Shown: positions 27,121-37,013 of the stretch, in pieces | Layout of the letters: the number at the start of each line of letters is the position of its first letter | Position numbering within the stretch: position 1 is the first letter of the stretch | Origin: Methylocystis sp. KS32 | GTDB lineage: Bacteria > Pseudomonadota > Alphaproteobacteria > Rhizobiales > Beijerinckiaceae | Direction: 5' to 3' | Assembly: GCA_002862095.1 (NCBI GenBank) | Contig: PHSQ01000002.1 | Coordinates: 248,001 to 312,000 of the forward strand | Length of the DNA: 64,000 bases | Notes under the pieces: model-generated | What the model saw: the letters and a program-made list of their open reading frames with translations, nothing else | The model's database searches: none | What the model was told of the DNA's origin: nothing | Program-made: the position numbers and the translations under genes

Positions 27121-27339
27121 TTACGACTGCCGTCGAACCGCCCTTGCGCGAGCGCGATGCAATATCACGCAATAAATCCGGATAGTTACCTGCCGCGACT
27201 GGCTGGCTCCGACGCACGGAACATGTACAGACCGACTTTGAGCCCCAATATCGTAAGTCATTAACCGAGCATAATAATTACATGCGGCCTCAAAAGAAGT
27301 GTTTATTACACGATTAGCTACAAGTAATTCATAATACAT
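27121..27339 (-). CDS. Possible small protein with strong ribosome binding site
   Basis: The 72-residue frame starts MYYELLVANRVINTSFEAAC and follows GGAGGGG eight bases upstream, an excellent Shine-Dalgarno. The first half is AT-rich, unlike its neighbours. I recognise no domain. The C-terminal half becomes basic and Cys-containing and may be untranslated in reality. It is divergent from the GGDEF-EAL gene. Coding status is doubtful. Confidence 0.25.
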   Translation of the reverse strand: MYYELLVANRVINTSFEAACNYYARLMTYDIGAQSRSVHVPCVGASQSRQVTIRIYCVILHRARARAVRRQS

Positions 27340-27399
27340 TTTTAATTCCCCTCCGATAAGCTGAAATTGTAAACAAACCACCAGCAGGGGAGAAAGCTG

Positions 27400-29340
27400 T
27401 TGCCCGCTACAGCATTACGCGATCACGCCACGGCGTCGGCGCGAGTCTCTCATTCCGCCACGGAAGAAGCTGGCATTGGCGAAATTGGCCGATCGCAATG
27501 GAAATATTCGTCGGGCGATGCGACGGTGGCGCCTTTGGCGCAGTGGATCGGGAAGCGCTCCGAGGCAAAAGGAAGAGGGTTGAACAGCATCCCGATCCGT
27601 TTTGCGTCGATGTGCGCCGTGCTTTCGATACTTTGCGTTTCGATCCCGATTTCTATCTGGATTGGCATGGGTTACATGCGCGGACCAATCGCGCTGATCG
27701 CGGCGGTCTCGGTTCTAGCGGCGCTGTTCCCGACAATATTCACCTATCTGGCGGCGAAAAAGCTCACCGGACAGATCGGCGCCTTGCAACGCAGCACCGA
27801 ATCGATCGCATCGGGGGATCTCGACAGTCCGGTTGACGTCGATTGCTCTTGCGAGGTTGGCGGACTGGCCGATAGTTTTCGCAAAATGGTGAAGAGGCTG
27901 AACTCCAACATACTGCGCATGAATATTCTGGCCTATAATGACGCGGTCACTGGCCTGCCTAATCGCGCCGTCATTACGCATATGCTCGATAAAATGACCG
28001 CCGACTGGAATTTCGGGGGCGGGGTGGCCGAGAAAAGCGCGGTGATGTTCATCGATCTCGATGGCTTCAAGAGGGTCAACGATACGTTGGGCCACGAAGC
28101 CGGCGACGAACTGCTCAAACAGGTCAGTCTCAGGATCATCTATAAAGGACTTGATCGAAGCCCCGAGCAACTCGACACTTGCACGACGCCATTCGGAGAA
28201 TTGTGCGACAGACGTCCGACGGACATCGCCTTTGCGCGCTTCGCGGGCGACGAGTTCGTGGCGCTGCTTCCCGGCATAGCCGATGTGGAAGAACTGAAGC
28301 GTCTCGCCACGGCGATCATTGCGTCGCTCGACGAACCTTTTTTGATTCAGGGCAATCAGCTCAAGGTCGGCGCGAGCATCGGCATCGCGCGCATTCCTTT
28401 CGATTCGAGCGATACCGCGGAGCTTCTGAACTTCGCGGATCTCGCGATGTACGAAGCCAAGAAGGCGGGCAAGAACTGCTGTAATTTTTTTAATCCCGCC
28501 CTTCGGAGCGTCCTCATGGAGCGCGACAGGATCGAGACCGATTTGCGCGCGGCGATCGAAAACGAGGAATTTGTACTTCACTTTCAGCCCAAGCTCGACG
28601 CCCTGACGTTCGAATGCGTCGGCCTGGAGGCGCTGGTGCGCTGGAACCATCCCACGCGCGGGCTTGTCGCGCCGGGAGTGTTTATCGCCATCGCCGAACA
28701 AACAGGACTGATGCCGGCGTTGGGCCTCGTCATCGTGAAGCTGGCCGCCCGGCAAATCAGGTCGTGGGTCGCTTCAGGAGCGCGCAGAAACGTCGCCATC
28801 AATGTCTCGGCGATTCAGTTCGGCTGCTCGAATCTGGTGCTGGATATTCTGGATATACTGAAGCAGCACGAGGTCGATCCCACTCTCGTGGAGATCGAAA
28901 TTACTGAGTCCATGGCGATGTCGGATTATTTGATCGCGGTCCACCGTATAGACCGCTTGCAAAGCGCCGGCGTCAAAATTTCAATCGACGATTTCGGGAT
29001 CGGCTTTTCCAATCTGTCGCAGCTTGCGCGCCTTCCGTTCGACGCTTTGAAGATCGATCAGTCCTTGATCGCCGATATCGGCGAGAATGCGAAAAGCGAG
29101 GCGATCATTAAAGCGCTGGTGGGAATGGCGCATGCGCTCGGTTACACGACAATCGCCGAAGGTATCGAGACGCCCCGGCAACTTGCGTTCCTGCAGCAGA
29201 TCGGTTGCGATAGGGTGCAGGGCTTTTTGCTGGGTCGCCCCATGCCGGCCGAGGAGATCGACGCCTGGGAACAAAACCGCTCAAGCAATTCGCCGCGCGC
29301 AATGCAGGCGCATCTGGCGCTCCAAATGGCTGGCCAATGA
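27400..29340 (+). CDS. Membrane-bound GGDEF-EAL protein (cyclic di-GMP turnover)
   Basis: The 646-residue protein has two membrane helices (about residues 72-90 and 95-118), a HAMP-like linker, then a GGDEF domain with [13 protein letters not shown] (an AGDEF variant still compatible with activity) and an EAL domain with [35 protein letters not shown] and KIDQSLI. The metal- and substrate-binding residues of the EAL domain are all visible, so phosphodiesterase activity is expected and cyclase activity is possible. No periplasmic sensor domain is present because the loop between the helices is short. The start is a TTG after GGGGAGAAAGC. Confidence 0.92.
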   Translation: MPATALRDHATASARVSHSATEEAGIGEIGRSQWKYSSGDATVAPLAQWIGKRSEAKGRGLNSIPIRFASMCAVLSILCVSIPISIWIGMGYMRGPIALIAAVSVLAALFPTIFTYLAAKKLTGQIGALQRSTESIASGDLDSPVDVDCSCEVGGLADSFRKMVKRLNSNILRMNILAYNDAVTGLPNRAVITHMLDKMTADWNFGGGVAEKSAVMFIDLDGFKRVNDTLGHEAGDELLKQVSLRIIYKGLDRSPEQLDTCTTPFGELCDRRPTDIAFARFAGDEFVALLPGIADVEELKRLATAIIASLDEPFLIQGNQLKVGASIGIARIPFDSSDTAELLNFADLAMYEAKKAGKNCCNFFNPALRSVLMERDRIETDLRAAIENEEFVLHFQPKLDALTFECVGLEALVRWNHPTRGLVAPGVFIAIAEQTGLMPALGLVIVKLAARQIRSWVASGARRNVAINVSAIQFGCSNLVLDILDILKQHEVDPTLVEIEITESMAMSDYLIAVHRIDRLQSAGVKISIDDFGIGFSNLSQLARLPFDALKIDQSLIADIGENAKSEAIIKALVGMAHALGYTTIAEGIETPRQLAFLQQIGCDRVQGFLLGRPMPAEEIDAWEQNRSSNSPRAMQAHLALQMAGQ

Positions 29341-29416
29341 AATATTCCCCGGCGCCTAACCGCAACGACGACGGCGATAGCATTCCCGATTTACGCAAAT
29401 CGTTTTGCTTCCCGCG

Positions 29417-30481
29417 TCACCCCCGCGCCGCTCGCTCCAGTCGCGCGAAAATCCCCAGCACCAGGGCCTTTTTGTCGAAGTTGAAAACCTCGGTCTCGCG
29501 CGCCGCCCGGCCTATCTCCTCCCAGGCGTCGGCATAGCCGATGATAGCCCCTGCCCCGCGTCCCGCTTGCCCCCGCACGCGGGCGTCTAGAAAGCGGTTC
29601 AAGGCCCCGATGAAGGTCTCGTAGGCGCTCTCGTTGTCGCGGCCGGCGAGCCGATCCGCAAGAGCGTGAACGGCGCCCCAGTCCACTTGCGGCAGTCGGT
29701 CGAACAGAGCGTTCACGCTGCGATCGAACGCCACTCCGTCGCTATCCAGCAGACGAAGCGCCTCCCGCACCGACCCCCGCGCCCGCTCCGCCGCCTCAGC
29801 GATCAGCGTATCGGGCCTTTCCGACCAGGGCGCCCCCAGCGTGTTCACCGCTTTCGCGATGTCTCGCGGTTGCATCGGCTGGAGCGTCAACCGGCGACAA
29901 CGGGAGCGGATAGTGGGAAGAATTCGTCCGGGCTGATGGGCGACCAGAAGGAACAAAGTGCGCTCGGGCGGCTCTTCTATCAGTTTCAGCAGCGCGTTGG
30001 CGCTTGAGCGGTTGAGATCGTCAGCGCAATCGACGATGGCGATGCGCCAGCCTCCTGTTCCCGAACCGCGATGCAACGCCTGAATGATCTCGCGCACGTC
30101 GTCGATGCGAATCTCGGTGAAATGACGCTTGGTTTTTTCATTCCAGCCGCGCCGAAGCAAGAAAATATCGGCCAGCGCCAGGGAGGCGATGTAGCGCGCC
30201 GCCGGGCTCTCGGCGGACACCGCGAGGCTTTGCGCCTGCTGCGCTTCCGCCGACGAAGGGTCTGGATGCGCCAGAAGAAAGCGCGCGAGGCGCCAAGCCA
30301 GGGTCGCCTTGCCTATGCCTTCAACCCCACCCAAAATCCAGGCCTGCGCCATTCTGTTGCGGCGGTAGGCGTCAAGGAGCTCCAGCTCGGCGGCGCCGTG
30401 CCCGAAAAACGCAATTTGTTCGCGTGGATGTGGAGCGCCTTCAAAACGGTCGCTCTCGGGCGGGCCCGCCTCTTTACTCAT
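29417..30481 (-). CDS. holB: DNA polymerase III subunit delta'
   Basis: This is the clamp-loader delta' subunit (354 residues) with an AAA+ core: AWILGGVEGIGKATLAWRLARFL (degenerate P-loop, as usual for delta'), FTEIRIDDVREIIQALH, IAIVDCADDLNRSSANALLKLIEEPP (the conserved ALLKxLEEPP motif) and IRSRCRRLTLQPM (SRC motif). The zinc-binding cysteines of E. coli delta' are not evident. The start overlaps the tmk stop by 4 bp in a conserved dac-tmk-holB order. Confidence 0.93.
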   Translation of the reverse strand: MSKEAGPPESDRFEGAPHPREQIAFFGHGAAELELLDAYRRNRMAQAWILGGVEGIGKATLAWRLARFLLAHPDPSSAEAQQAQSLAVSAESPAARYIASLALADIFLLRRGWNEKTKRHFTEIRIDDVREIIQALHRGSGTGGWRIAIVDCADDLNRSSANALLKLIEEPPERTLFLLVAHQPGRILPTIRSRCRRLTLQPMQPRDIAKAVNTLGAPWSERPDTLIAEAAERARGSVREALRLLDSDGVAFDRSVNALFDRLPQVDWGAVHALADRLAGRDNESAYETFIGALNRFLDARVRGQAGRGAGAIIGYADAWEEIGRAARETEVFNFDKKALVLGIFARLERAARG

Positions 30482-31176
30482 GCGGCATGCGCCTCGTTAG
30501 CCCCCAAAAATCGGGCCTCGACTAATTGCCAGATCGCTTGCGCGACCTCCTCTTGCGGCGCCAGCGCGTCCACGACGCAGCAACGATCCGGTTCGCTCGC
30601 GGCAATGTTCAGGAACGCGCGCCTCAACCCCTCGTGAAAGGAGATATCTTCCCGCTCGAAACGATCCGGGGCCAAATGATCTCCGCGGCGGGCGAACGCG
30701 CGCTCGAGGCCTACCTTGGCGGGGATGTCGAGCACTATCGTCAAATCGGGCCGCAAATCTCCCAGCGCCACTTTTTCGAGCAATGCGATCTTCCGGGGCT
30801 CGGCTTCGCCCATCACGCCTTGATAGGCTCTCGTAGAGTCCGAAAAACGGTCGCTCAGAACAATCGCGCCGCGCTCGATGGCCGGAGCGATAAGCGCGTC
30901 AAAGTGATCGATGCGGGCGGCGGCGAATAGAACGGCCTCGCCGAGCGGCCCGAGGCTGGAGGCGCGGCCAGACAGGATGAAATCGCGCAGCTTCTCCGCG
31001 CGCGGCGTTCCTCCCGGTTCGCGAGTCGCCACAACCTCCACGCCCGTCTGCGCCAACCGCTGCGAGAGAAGCCTGATCTGCGTGGACTTGCCCGCGCCCT
31101 CCCCTCCTTCGAAAGTTATGAGCCGCCCTTTTGGTCGCGCGGATTGGCCGACCAAAACCGCCGCGACTTGGTTCAT
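30478..31176 (-). CDS. tmk: Thymidylate kinase
   Basis: Tmk phosphorylates dTMP to dTDP. The 232-residue protein has the P-loop FEGGEGAGKSTQIRLLSQRL, the DR(Y/F) motif LSDRFSDSTRAYQGV and the LID region RRGDHLAPDRFEREDISFH. It overlaps both neighbours by 4 bp (dac upstream and holB downstream), so translation is coupled. Confidence 0.95.
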   Translation of the reverse strand: MNQVAAVLVGQSARPKGRLITFEGGEGAGKSTQIRLLSQRLAQTGVEVVATREPGGTPRAEKLRDFILSGRASSLGPLGEAVLFAAARIDHFDALIAPAIERGAIVLSDRFSDSTRAYQGVMGEAEPRKIALLEKVALGDLRPDLTIVLDIPAKVGLERAFARRGDHLAPDRFEREDISFHEGLRRAFLNIAASEPDRCCVVDALAPQEEVAQAIWQLVEARFLGANEAHAA

Positions 31177-32432
31177 TGCTTTTTTGCGAAACGGGAATGG
31201 ATGGCCGCCGCCGCATATTCATAGGCGGCGTCGAAAGCCCGGCGCGTCAGAGATCCTTCCCCCACGGTTTCCGCGGCGACCAAGGGTTGATCGAGCACGA
31301 CCAGCGGACCACGCCTGATTTCGACACGGCCCACCGTCGTCCCCGCTTCGACCGGAGCCATGAGAGGCCCTTCGTAGACAATCCTTCCGGTCAGTTTCTC
31401 GGTGCTGCCGCGCTGTAACAGCGCGGTGAGATCCTGTGTCGCGGCGAGCGCCACGCTGCCCTTCGCGCCGCCATAGACTTGCGCCGTTCCAATCGTTTCG
31501 CCGGCCTTGAATAGGGCCTTCTCCTCGAAGTTACGAAAGCCCCACTGCAGCAGCTTGCGAGCTTCGTCCGCACGCTCCTTGGCGGTGCGTGCGCCATAGG
31601 CGGCGAGGATCAGCCTGCGGCCTTCCTCCACCGCCGAGGCTACTATTCCGAAACCGCTTTTCTCGTCGATATTGCCGGTTTTCAGACCGTCCGCGCCTAT
31701 GCTCATATTGAGGAGCGGATTGCGGTTCGGCTGCTTGATCTTGTTCCAGGTGAATTCCTTCTCCCCGAAATAGCGATAGTAATCGGGGTAGGTCTTGATG
31801 ACGTAGCCGGCCAAATGCGCCATGTCGCGCGGGGTGACCTTCTGATCCGGCCCCGCTTGTCCCCAAGGATTGCCGAAAGTAGATTTTGTTAGGCCGAGTT
31901 CCGCGGCGCGCTTGTTCATGCGCATGACGAAAGCTTCTTCGGCGCCAGCCAAGCCCTCCGCGAGCGTGATCGCCGCGTCGTTTCCGGAGTCGATCACCAA
32001 ACCCCGGATGAGATCCTGGACCCGGGCACGCGAATTCACCTGGAGGAACATCGACGAACCGCCGGACTTGACGCCGCCGTCGCGCCAGGCGTGCTCGGAC
32101 ACTGTAAATTCATCGTCAAGCTTTAGACGACCGGCCGCAAGCTCCTGAAAAACGAGTTCCGCCGTCATGATCTTGACCGTGGAAGCCGGCGTCACTTGCT
32201 CGTCGGCGCCTTTCTCGAAGAGGACGGCTCCGGTGCCCGCATCCAGGAGAATGGCGTTGGGGAAGGTTGTCTGAAAACCTTGCGCGCGGAGATTTCCGGG
32301 AAACAAGGTCAAGAGAGCAAAAAACAGGCTCAGATATCTCGGGATGCGTTTTGACACGTGCTGGATTCCGCTCGGCGTGACTTCCATCAAGAATGACGCG
32401 GCGTGAAACAGATAGCAATCGTCTCGATTCAT
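31173..32432 (-). CDS. D-alanyl-D-alanine carboxypeptidase (class C LMW PBP, DacA/DacC type)
   Basis: This is a periplasmic enzyme that trims the terminal D-Ala from peptidoglycan stem peptides. After a signal peptide (RYLSLFFALLTLFPGNLRAQG), it shows all three penicillin-binding motifs: SxxK in TPASTVKIM, SxN in DSGNDAAI and KTG in GLKTGNIDE, then the all-beta C-terminal PBP5 domain. The true start may be the ATG at 32387 or a GTG just before SKRIPRY, because the first ~25 residues look atypical. It lies between rlpA and tmk. Confidence 0.93.
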   Translation of the reverse strand: MNRDDCYLFHAASFLMEVTPSGIQHVSKRIPRYLSLFFALLTLFPGNLRAQGFQTTFPNAILLDAGTGAVLFEKGADEQVTPASTVKIMTAELVFQELAAGRLKLDDEFTVSEHAWRDGGVKSGGSSMFLQVNSRARVQDLIRGLVIDSGNDAAITLAEGLAGAEEAFVMRMNKRAAELGLTKSTFGNPWGQAGPDQKVTPRDMAHLAGYVIKTYPDYYRYFGEKEFTWNKIKQPNRNPLLNMSIGADGLKTGNIDEKSGFGIVASAVEEGRRLILAAYGARTAKERADEARKLLQWGFRNFEEKALFKAGETIGTAQVYGGAKGSVALAATQDLTALLQRGSTEKLTGRIVYEGPLMAPVEAGTTVGRVEIRRGPLVVLDQPLVAAETVGEGSLTRRAFDAAYEYAAAAIHSRFAKKQ

Positions 32433-32472
32433 CGCAAGACACGGGCCAAACGGCGACGCTGGGCCGGTCCGG

Positions 32473-33480
32473 TTATTTCATCGCTTGCTTGCCGACGGCG
32501 GAGCCGAGTTGGCTGGGGCGGGATGGCGGCAAGGGCGGGAACGCCGAGCGGCTCTTGCGAATCGACTTCACGGGCGTGACGTCGATTCCTTGTTCTTCCG
32601 CCTCATCCAGCGGCGCCGGCTTATCCGTGCTCGAGGCCTGTTCCAACAAGGTTCTAGCTTCGCGCGAGCCCTCGGTTTCCTGCGTCTCCGCCGCGGTTCG
32701 GGCAGCCGGTATCGGAACTTCGCGCAGATCCTCGACATCGGACGGCCGCCGGGGCGGTTCCGCGTAAGCGACACGGGCTGGCGTCGGCGCCGGTTGTTCA
32801 GCGACCATGACGGGCGGCGGTTCGAGGCCTGGAAGCGCCGCGGCTGTTCCATCAGTCCGCAGCGAGGCCATCAGCATCGCGTCGTCCGAACCGGACAGAT
32901 CGGCGCGGCCGATCCACTCCACCTTGACATGAGCTGTGCCGGCCCTGTGGAAATCAAGCGCTTCGGCGACCCGCTGCGATACATCCATCACCCGGCCCCC
33001 GTGGTAGGGTCCGCGGTCGTTCACTCTCACTATGATGGAGTGCGAATTGCGCAGATTGGTGACCCGCGCATAGCTCGGCAACGGCATGGTCGGATGCGCG
33101 GCGCTAAGAGAGTTCCGATCGAAGACTTCGCCATTGGCTGTCCTGCGGCCATGGAAATCAGATCCGTACCACGAGGCCATTCCGGTGGCGGCATAGGGCC
33201 TCTCGCTGGGATAATAGGTCTTACCCGCGATCTTGTATGGTTTTCCGACCTGATATCGACCGCCGCCCTGTGGCACTTCCTCGCCATCGGCAATCACTCT
33301 CGGGCTTGGGCGCACGCCATAGCGGGGATCGACCGCCCCGGTTTCTCGGCTGGAGTAGCGTTGATTTACAGGCGCCCCCGCGCAACCCGCGAGCGCCGCG
33401 ACTGAAAAAAATAGGATGGAACCACGCAGAAACAGTTGCGAACTCTTCAACGGACCCTGGAAACTCATGAACGCGCACAT
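32473..33480 (-). CDS. rlpA: RlpA-like septal ring lipoprotein (lytic transglycosylase family)
   Basis: This is a 335-residue lipoprotein with a lipobox (VAALAGCAG). The central double-psi beta-barrel carries GMASWYGSDFHGRRTANGE, SAAHPTMPLPSYARVTNL and VRVNDRGPYHGGRVMDVS, typical of RlpA. The C-terminal ~140 residues are Pro/Ala-rich with no clear SPOR domain. I take the ATG at 33480, preceded by TTGGAAAT. A longer frame to 33567 lacks support. It is transcribed with dac 40 bp downstream, which links it to cell-wall work. Confidence 0.88.
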   Translation of the reverse strand: MCAFMSFQGPLKSSQLFLRGSILFFSVAALAGCAGAPVNQRYSSRETGAVDPRYGVRPSPRVIADGEEVPQGGGRYQVGKPYKIAGKTYYPSERPYAATGMASWYGSDFHGRRTANGEVFDRNSLSAAHPTMPLPSYARVTNLRNSHSIIVRVNDRGPYHGGRVMDVSQRVAEALDFHRAGTAHVKVEWIGRADLSGSDDAMLMASLRTDGTAAALPGLEPPPVMVAEQPAPTPARVAYAEPPRRPSDVEDLREVPIPAARTAAETQETEGSREARTLLEQASSTDKPAPLDEAEEQGIDVTPVKSIRKSRSAFPPLPPSRPSQLGSAVGKQAMK

Positions 33481-33752
33481 ATTTCCAACAAAGGTGGGTC
33501 GCATCGAAAGGTCCTTGCCGAGAAGCACGACGGAGTAGCGCCATGCGGGTTCCGCAAGTCCCCGCAATCAACGACTCATTGTCGCCAAAAATTCATTACG
33601 CCGACGTTAACGCTGTCCAATTATCGGAACGAATTTGGAATGGCCCTTGACGAAGCGAAAGCCTTCCAATCGCTTTGATCTGAAGAGACCTCCTGATTGC
33701 GACGAAAATACGGCTAGGGCGAAGCTGCGACGCCACGAGTTCGTCCAGCGAC

Positions 33753-34074
33753 TAATTCTACTGCGTCATGAACGAATTTATCGGCGGTTTCGTCATTGCG
33801 AGCCGAAGGCGTGGCAATCCAGGGGGGCGGCCCCGGCTCTGGATTGCTTCGCTGCAGTCGCAATGACGGGCGGCGATCCAGCGGGCGGTCCACGGCCGTC
33901 ATTGCGAGCCGAAGGCGTGGCGGGAAGCAATCCAGGGGGCTGACCCACGCCGTCATTGCGAGCGCAGCGAAGCAATCCAGGGGGGCTGGCGCGGCTTAAG
34001 GATTGCTTCGGCTCGCGCGCTCGCAATGACGGGCGTTGGCCCGGCCCAGGGCGCTTCGTGACGCAGTAGAACTA
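33753..34074. repeat. Family 1 miniature repeat, copy D (compound, 322 bp)
   Basis: The left end is TAATTCTACTGCGTCATGAA and the right end TTCGTGACGCAGTAGAACTA. Inside, the GTCATTGCGAGC...GCAATCCAG core occurs three times (near 33793, 33899 and 33952) with inverse GCAATGACGG arms near 33860 and 34022. It looks like a family 1 element enlarged by internal duplication or nested insertion. Confidence 0.85.
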
Positions 34075-34131
34075 AGCCATAGCCCCGATTAAGCAGTGAG
34101 CCTTGGCTTTCGCGCCGCCGCCTCGCCTCTA

Positions 34132-35934
34132 TCACTTGTCTAGCGCGGGCGCCAAATCGACGATCTGGGCGTCGACTCGCTCCCGGCCGCGGAACGCCCC
34201 GACCGAGAGGCGCGCCGCCACGTGAAAAGGCTCCCCGCGCCCCTTCAGAATGGCCTCGCCCAGTGGCGAAGCCAGCGCACGAAAGCAGATCGCCTCCAAC
34301 TGCGCTCCATCGCTCGATTGAAGCCGAGCCCGGACATGATCCTGACCCACGACGACCGCGTGGGCGATCCGATGTGCCGGAAGGGCGAAGATCGGCTCGG
34401 CGTTTCCCTGCCCGTACGGACCAGCCATTTCCACCCGCTTCAAAAGTTCGAGCCGAGCTCCGCGAGCGGTCAGAGGGGCGTCGATCGACAACGCCTCTCT
34501 CACCCGCGCGGCGGCGACTTCAACTTCCATGGTCTCATTCATGAAATCACGAAACCTGTGGAACTTTGAGCGCGCGATGGTGACTCCGGCGGCCATGGCG
34601 TGGCCGCCTCCCTTGATAGCGATGCCTGCATCCACCGCGCGACGCACCGCCGAACCTAGATCGACACCACTTAAAGTTCTACCTGAACCTGTTCCATTTT
34701 CACCATTAAAAGCAATAACAAATGACGGAATGTTAAACTTATCCTTTAACCGTGAAGCGATCAGGCCAACGACCCCTGGATGCCAGTCGTCTCCTGCAAC
34801 AACCAAACAAGAAAGGCGATTTGATTGCCGGAGCGCTTCCTCCGCCTCAGCCATCGCGCATTCCAGCAGGCTCCTCTCCAGCACCTGTCTTTCACTATTC
34901 AGATGGTCGAGCTTGCGCGCGGTCGATGCCGCTTCCTCAGGGTCGCGCATCATCAGCAGGCGCGAACCGAGGCTGGCGTCGCCTATCCGTCCGCCGGCGT
35001 TGATCCTTGGTCCGAGGGCGAAGCCGAGATGATATGGCCTTATTGGACCATCCAATCGGGCGGCCTCGATGAGCGCCACTAGGCCAGTTCGCCGGGCGCT
35101 CTGCATGACCGCCAGACCCTTGGTCACGAAGGCGCGGTTCAGCCCCTTCAGGGGCGCGACGTCGGCCACCGTCGCCAGGGCCACGAGGTCCAGCGCGGCG
35201 AGAAGGTCGGGGGCAGGACGCGCCGACGTCCAATGATCCCTGCGGCGCAGCTCCCGGTTCAGCGCGACGAGGGACAGGAAAACGACCCCAGCGGCGCAGA
35301 GTCCGCCCTGCCCCGAAAGATCGTCCAGCCGGTTGGGATTGACCACGCAGGCGGCCGGCAAGGTTTCCGGCGCCTGATGATGGTCGAAGACTACGACGTC
35401 CATCCCCAAAGCCGCCGCCTCCGCCACCGCCTCGTGGCTGGTGGTCCCGCAATCCACTGTCACGAGAAGCGCCGCCCCCCGCGCCCGCAAATCCCGGATC
35501 GCATCGATATTCGGACCGTAGCCCTCCAGAATGCGGTCCGGGATATGGATAAAGGGAGCCGGCGCGCCGGCCTCGATCAGGAACTCAGCCAGCAGCGCGG
35601 CGGAGCAGGCGCCGTCGACGTCGTAGTCGCCGAAAATGGCGATCCTCTCGCCTCGCTCGATGGCCGAAACGATGCGCTCGACCGCATGGTCCATATCGAG
35701 AAGGGTCGAAGGGTCCGGAATCAAATCGCGCAAAGTCGGCTCAAGCCAGGCGGCCGCCGTTTCGCTGGTCGCCCCCCGGCCGGCGAGCACGCGGGCCAGC
35801 ACGTCCTCGAAACCGTGAGCCTGTGCAATGGCCTCGGCGCGGGCCTCGCCCGCCATGTCGAGCCGCAACGCCCACCGCCGCCCAAGGATCGACCGCTCCA
35901 CCCCCAGAAAAGCCTCGGCCTGTCCAAAATCCAT
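34132..35934 (-). CDS. recJ: Single-stranded-DNA-specific exonuclease RecJ
   Basis: This 600-residue DHH-family 5'-3' exonuclease acts in recombination and mismatch repair. It shows FGDYDVDGACSAALL, LVTVDCGTTSHEA, VVFDHHQAPETLP (DHH), GPRINAGGRIGDA, the DHHA1 motif GVVGLIASRLKDKF and GSGRTLSGVDLG, plus GGGHAMAAGVTI and a C-terminal OB domain. A patch coding LKDKFNIPSFVIAFNGENG has low GC (20 of 60 bases at 34681-34740) against GC-rich flanks, with no frame disruption. Confidence 0.95.
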   Translation of the reverse strand: MDFGQAEAFLGVERSILGRRWALRLDMAGEARAEAIAQAHGFEDVLARVLAGRGATSETAAAWLEPTLRDLIPDPSTLLDMDHAVERIVSAIERGERIAIFGDYDVDGACSAALLAEFLIEAGAPAPFIHIPDRILEGYGPNIDAIRDLRARGAALLVTVDCGTTSHEAVAEAAALGMDVVVFDHHQAPETLPAACVVNPNRLDDLSGQGGLCAAGVVFLSLVALNRELRRRDHWTSARPAPDLLAALDLVALATVADVAPLKGLNRAFVTKGLAVMQSARRTGLVALIEAARLDGPIRPYHLGFALGPRINAGGRIGDASLGSRLLMMRDPEEAASTARKLDHLNSERQVLERSLLECAMAEAEEALRQSNRLSCLVVAGDDWHPGVVGLIASRLKDKFNIPSFVIAFNGENGTGSGRTLSGVDLGSAVRRAVDAGIAIKGGGHAMAAGVTIARSKFHRFRDFMNETMEVEVAAARVREALSIDAPLTARGARLELLKRVEMAGPYGQGNAEPIFALPAHRIAHAVVVGQDHVRARLQSSDGAQLEAICFRALASPLGEAILKGRGEPFHVAARLSVGAFRGRERVDAQIVDLAPALDK

Positions 35935-36055
35935 TCACATCTCTCTAAAAGGGCGTCCGCCGCAGTTTCCCGGCGCCGAGCCGTCGGGTCAACAAAATCA
36001 CAATAAAATCTCAATAAGGCTTGCTTGACGTCCGGCCGCCCGCAATCCTTGCCCA

Positions 36056-36940
36056 ATGAACGAGACGATTCTTCTAAGGAACACCGTCGGCGACAGCGCC
36101 GAAATCGACAGCTTCGGCGCGGAACTTATGTCATGGCGCGCGCGGGGGACCGACCTCGTCTGGCGCAAGGATCCTTCGATCTGGGATCAAAGCGCGCCGA
36201 TTCTTTTCCCGGTGGTCGGCTGGACCCGCGACGGAACGGCGCGCGTTAATGGAAAGACCTATCCGCTTACCTTGCACGGCTTCGCATGGAAAAAGCAATT
36301 TTCGATCAGGGACCGCTCGGACGATTTCGTGCGCCTCGCGCTCGACGCCGACGAAGAGACCTTGAGGCTCTATCCGTTCGAATTCGAACTGTTGGTCGAA
36401 TTCCGTCTTCTCGAAAGCGGACTCGAAAACGCCCTTGTGGTCATGAATAACGGATCAAAGCCCCTGCCCTACGCCTGCGGTCTGCATCCCGCGTTCAACT
36501 GGCCGATGGCGGGGTCGAAGGCGACTCACAGCATCGTTTTCGAAAAGCCGGAGCGCGGCGAGGTTCCCGTCATCGCGCCGGGAGGCCTGTTCTCGAAGCG
36601 GACGCGCCCTGTCCCTCTGCGCGGCGACACGCTTTTGCTCGCGGCGGAACTGATGAAGAACGACGCCCTTTGTTTCCGCGACGTCAACAGCCGCGCCCTC
36701 GCCTTCGACAACGGCGCCGGGGCGCGGCTCGAAGTCCAGCTGGAAGACTTCCCGCACATCGCTTTCTGGTCGCTGCCGCCAGCCCCTTACCTTTGCATCG
36801 AGCCCTGGACCGGATTTGGCGATCCGGAAGATTTTTTCGGCGAACTCGCGGAAAAGCCCTCGATGCGGCTGCTGGCGCCAGGAGAGCGCGCTCGCCACGC
36901 CGCCACATTTCGCTTTGAGTCGAGCGAGGCTCTCGCCTAA
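36056..36940 (+). CDS. Aldose 1-epimerase family protein (galactose mutarotase-like)
   Basis: The 294-residue beta-sandwich protein resembles the LacX-like group: IDSFGAELMSWRARGTDLVWRKD in pieces, FPVVGWTRDGTARVNGKTYPL, LHGFAWKKQFSI with the catalytic-type His, GLHPAFNWPM, and CIEPWTGFGD with a conserved Glu. These enzymes interconvert anomers of hexoses or hexose phosphates; the substrate is not defined here. It is divergent from recJ and 73 bp upstream of the cysK-type gene. Confidence 0.85.
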   Translation: MNETILLRNTVGDSAEIDSFGAELMSWRARGTDLVWRKDPSIWDQSAPILFPVVGWTRDGTARVNGKTYPLTLHGFAWKKQFSIRDRSDDFVRLALDADEETLRLYPFEFELLVEFRLLESGLENALVVMNNGSKPLPYACGLHPAFNWPMAGSKATHSIVFEKPERGEVPVIAPGGLFSKRTRPVPLRGDTLLLAAELMKNDALCFRDVNSRALAFDNGAGARLEVQLEDFPHIAFWSLPPAPYLCIEPWTGFGDPEDFFGELAEKPSMRLLAPGERARHAATFRFESSEALA

Positions 36941-37013
36941 AGCTCTCGCGGGCGAGCGCGGAACGATCATTGCTTCCTCGCCCCTCCGTCACACCGCTTT
37001 CGAGAGGACCCGA

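Noticed and set aside
36816..37013. 66-residue N-terminal extension of the cysteine synthase-type gene
   Set aside because: It overlaps the epimerase gene in another frame; the ATG at 37014 has a good ribosome binding site and starts the family homology.
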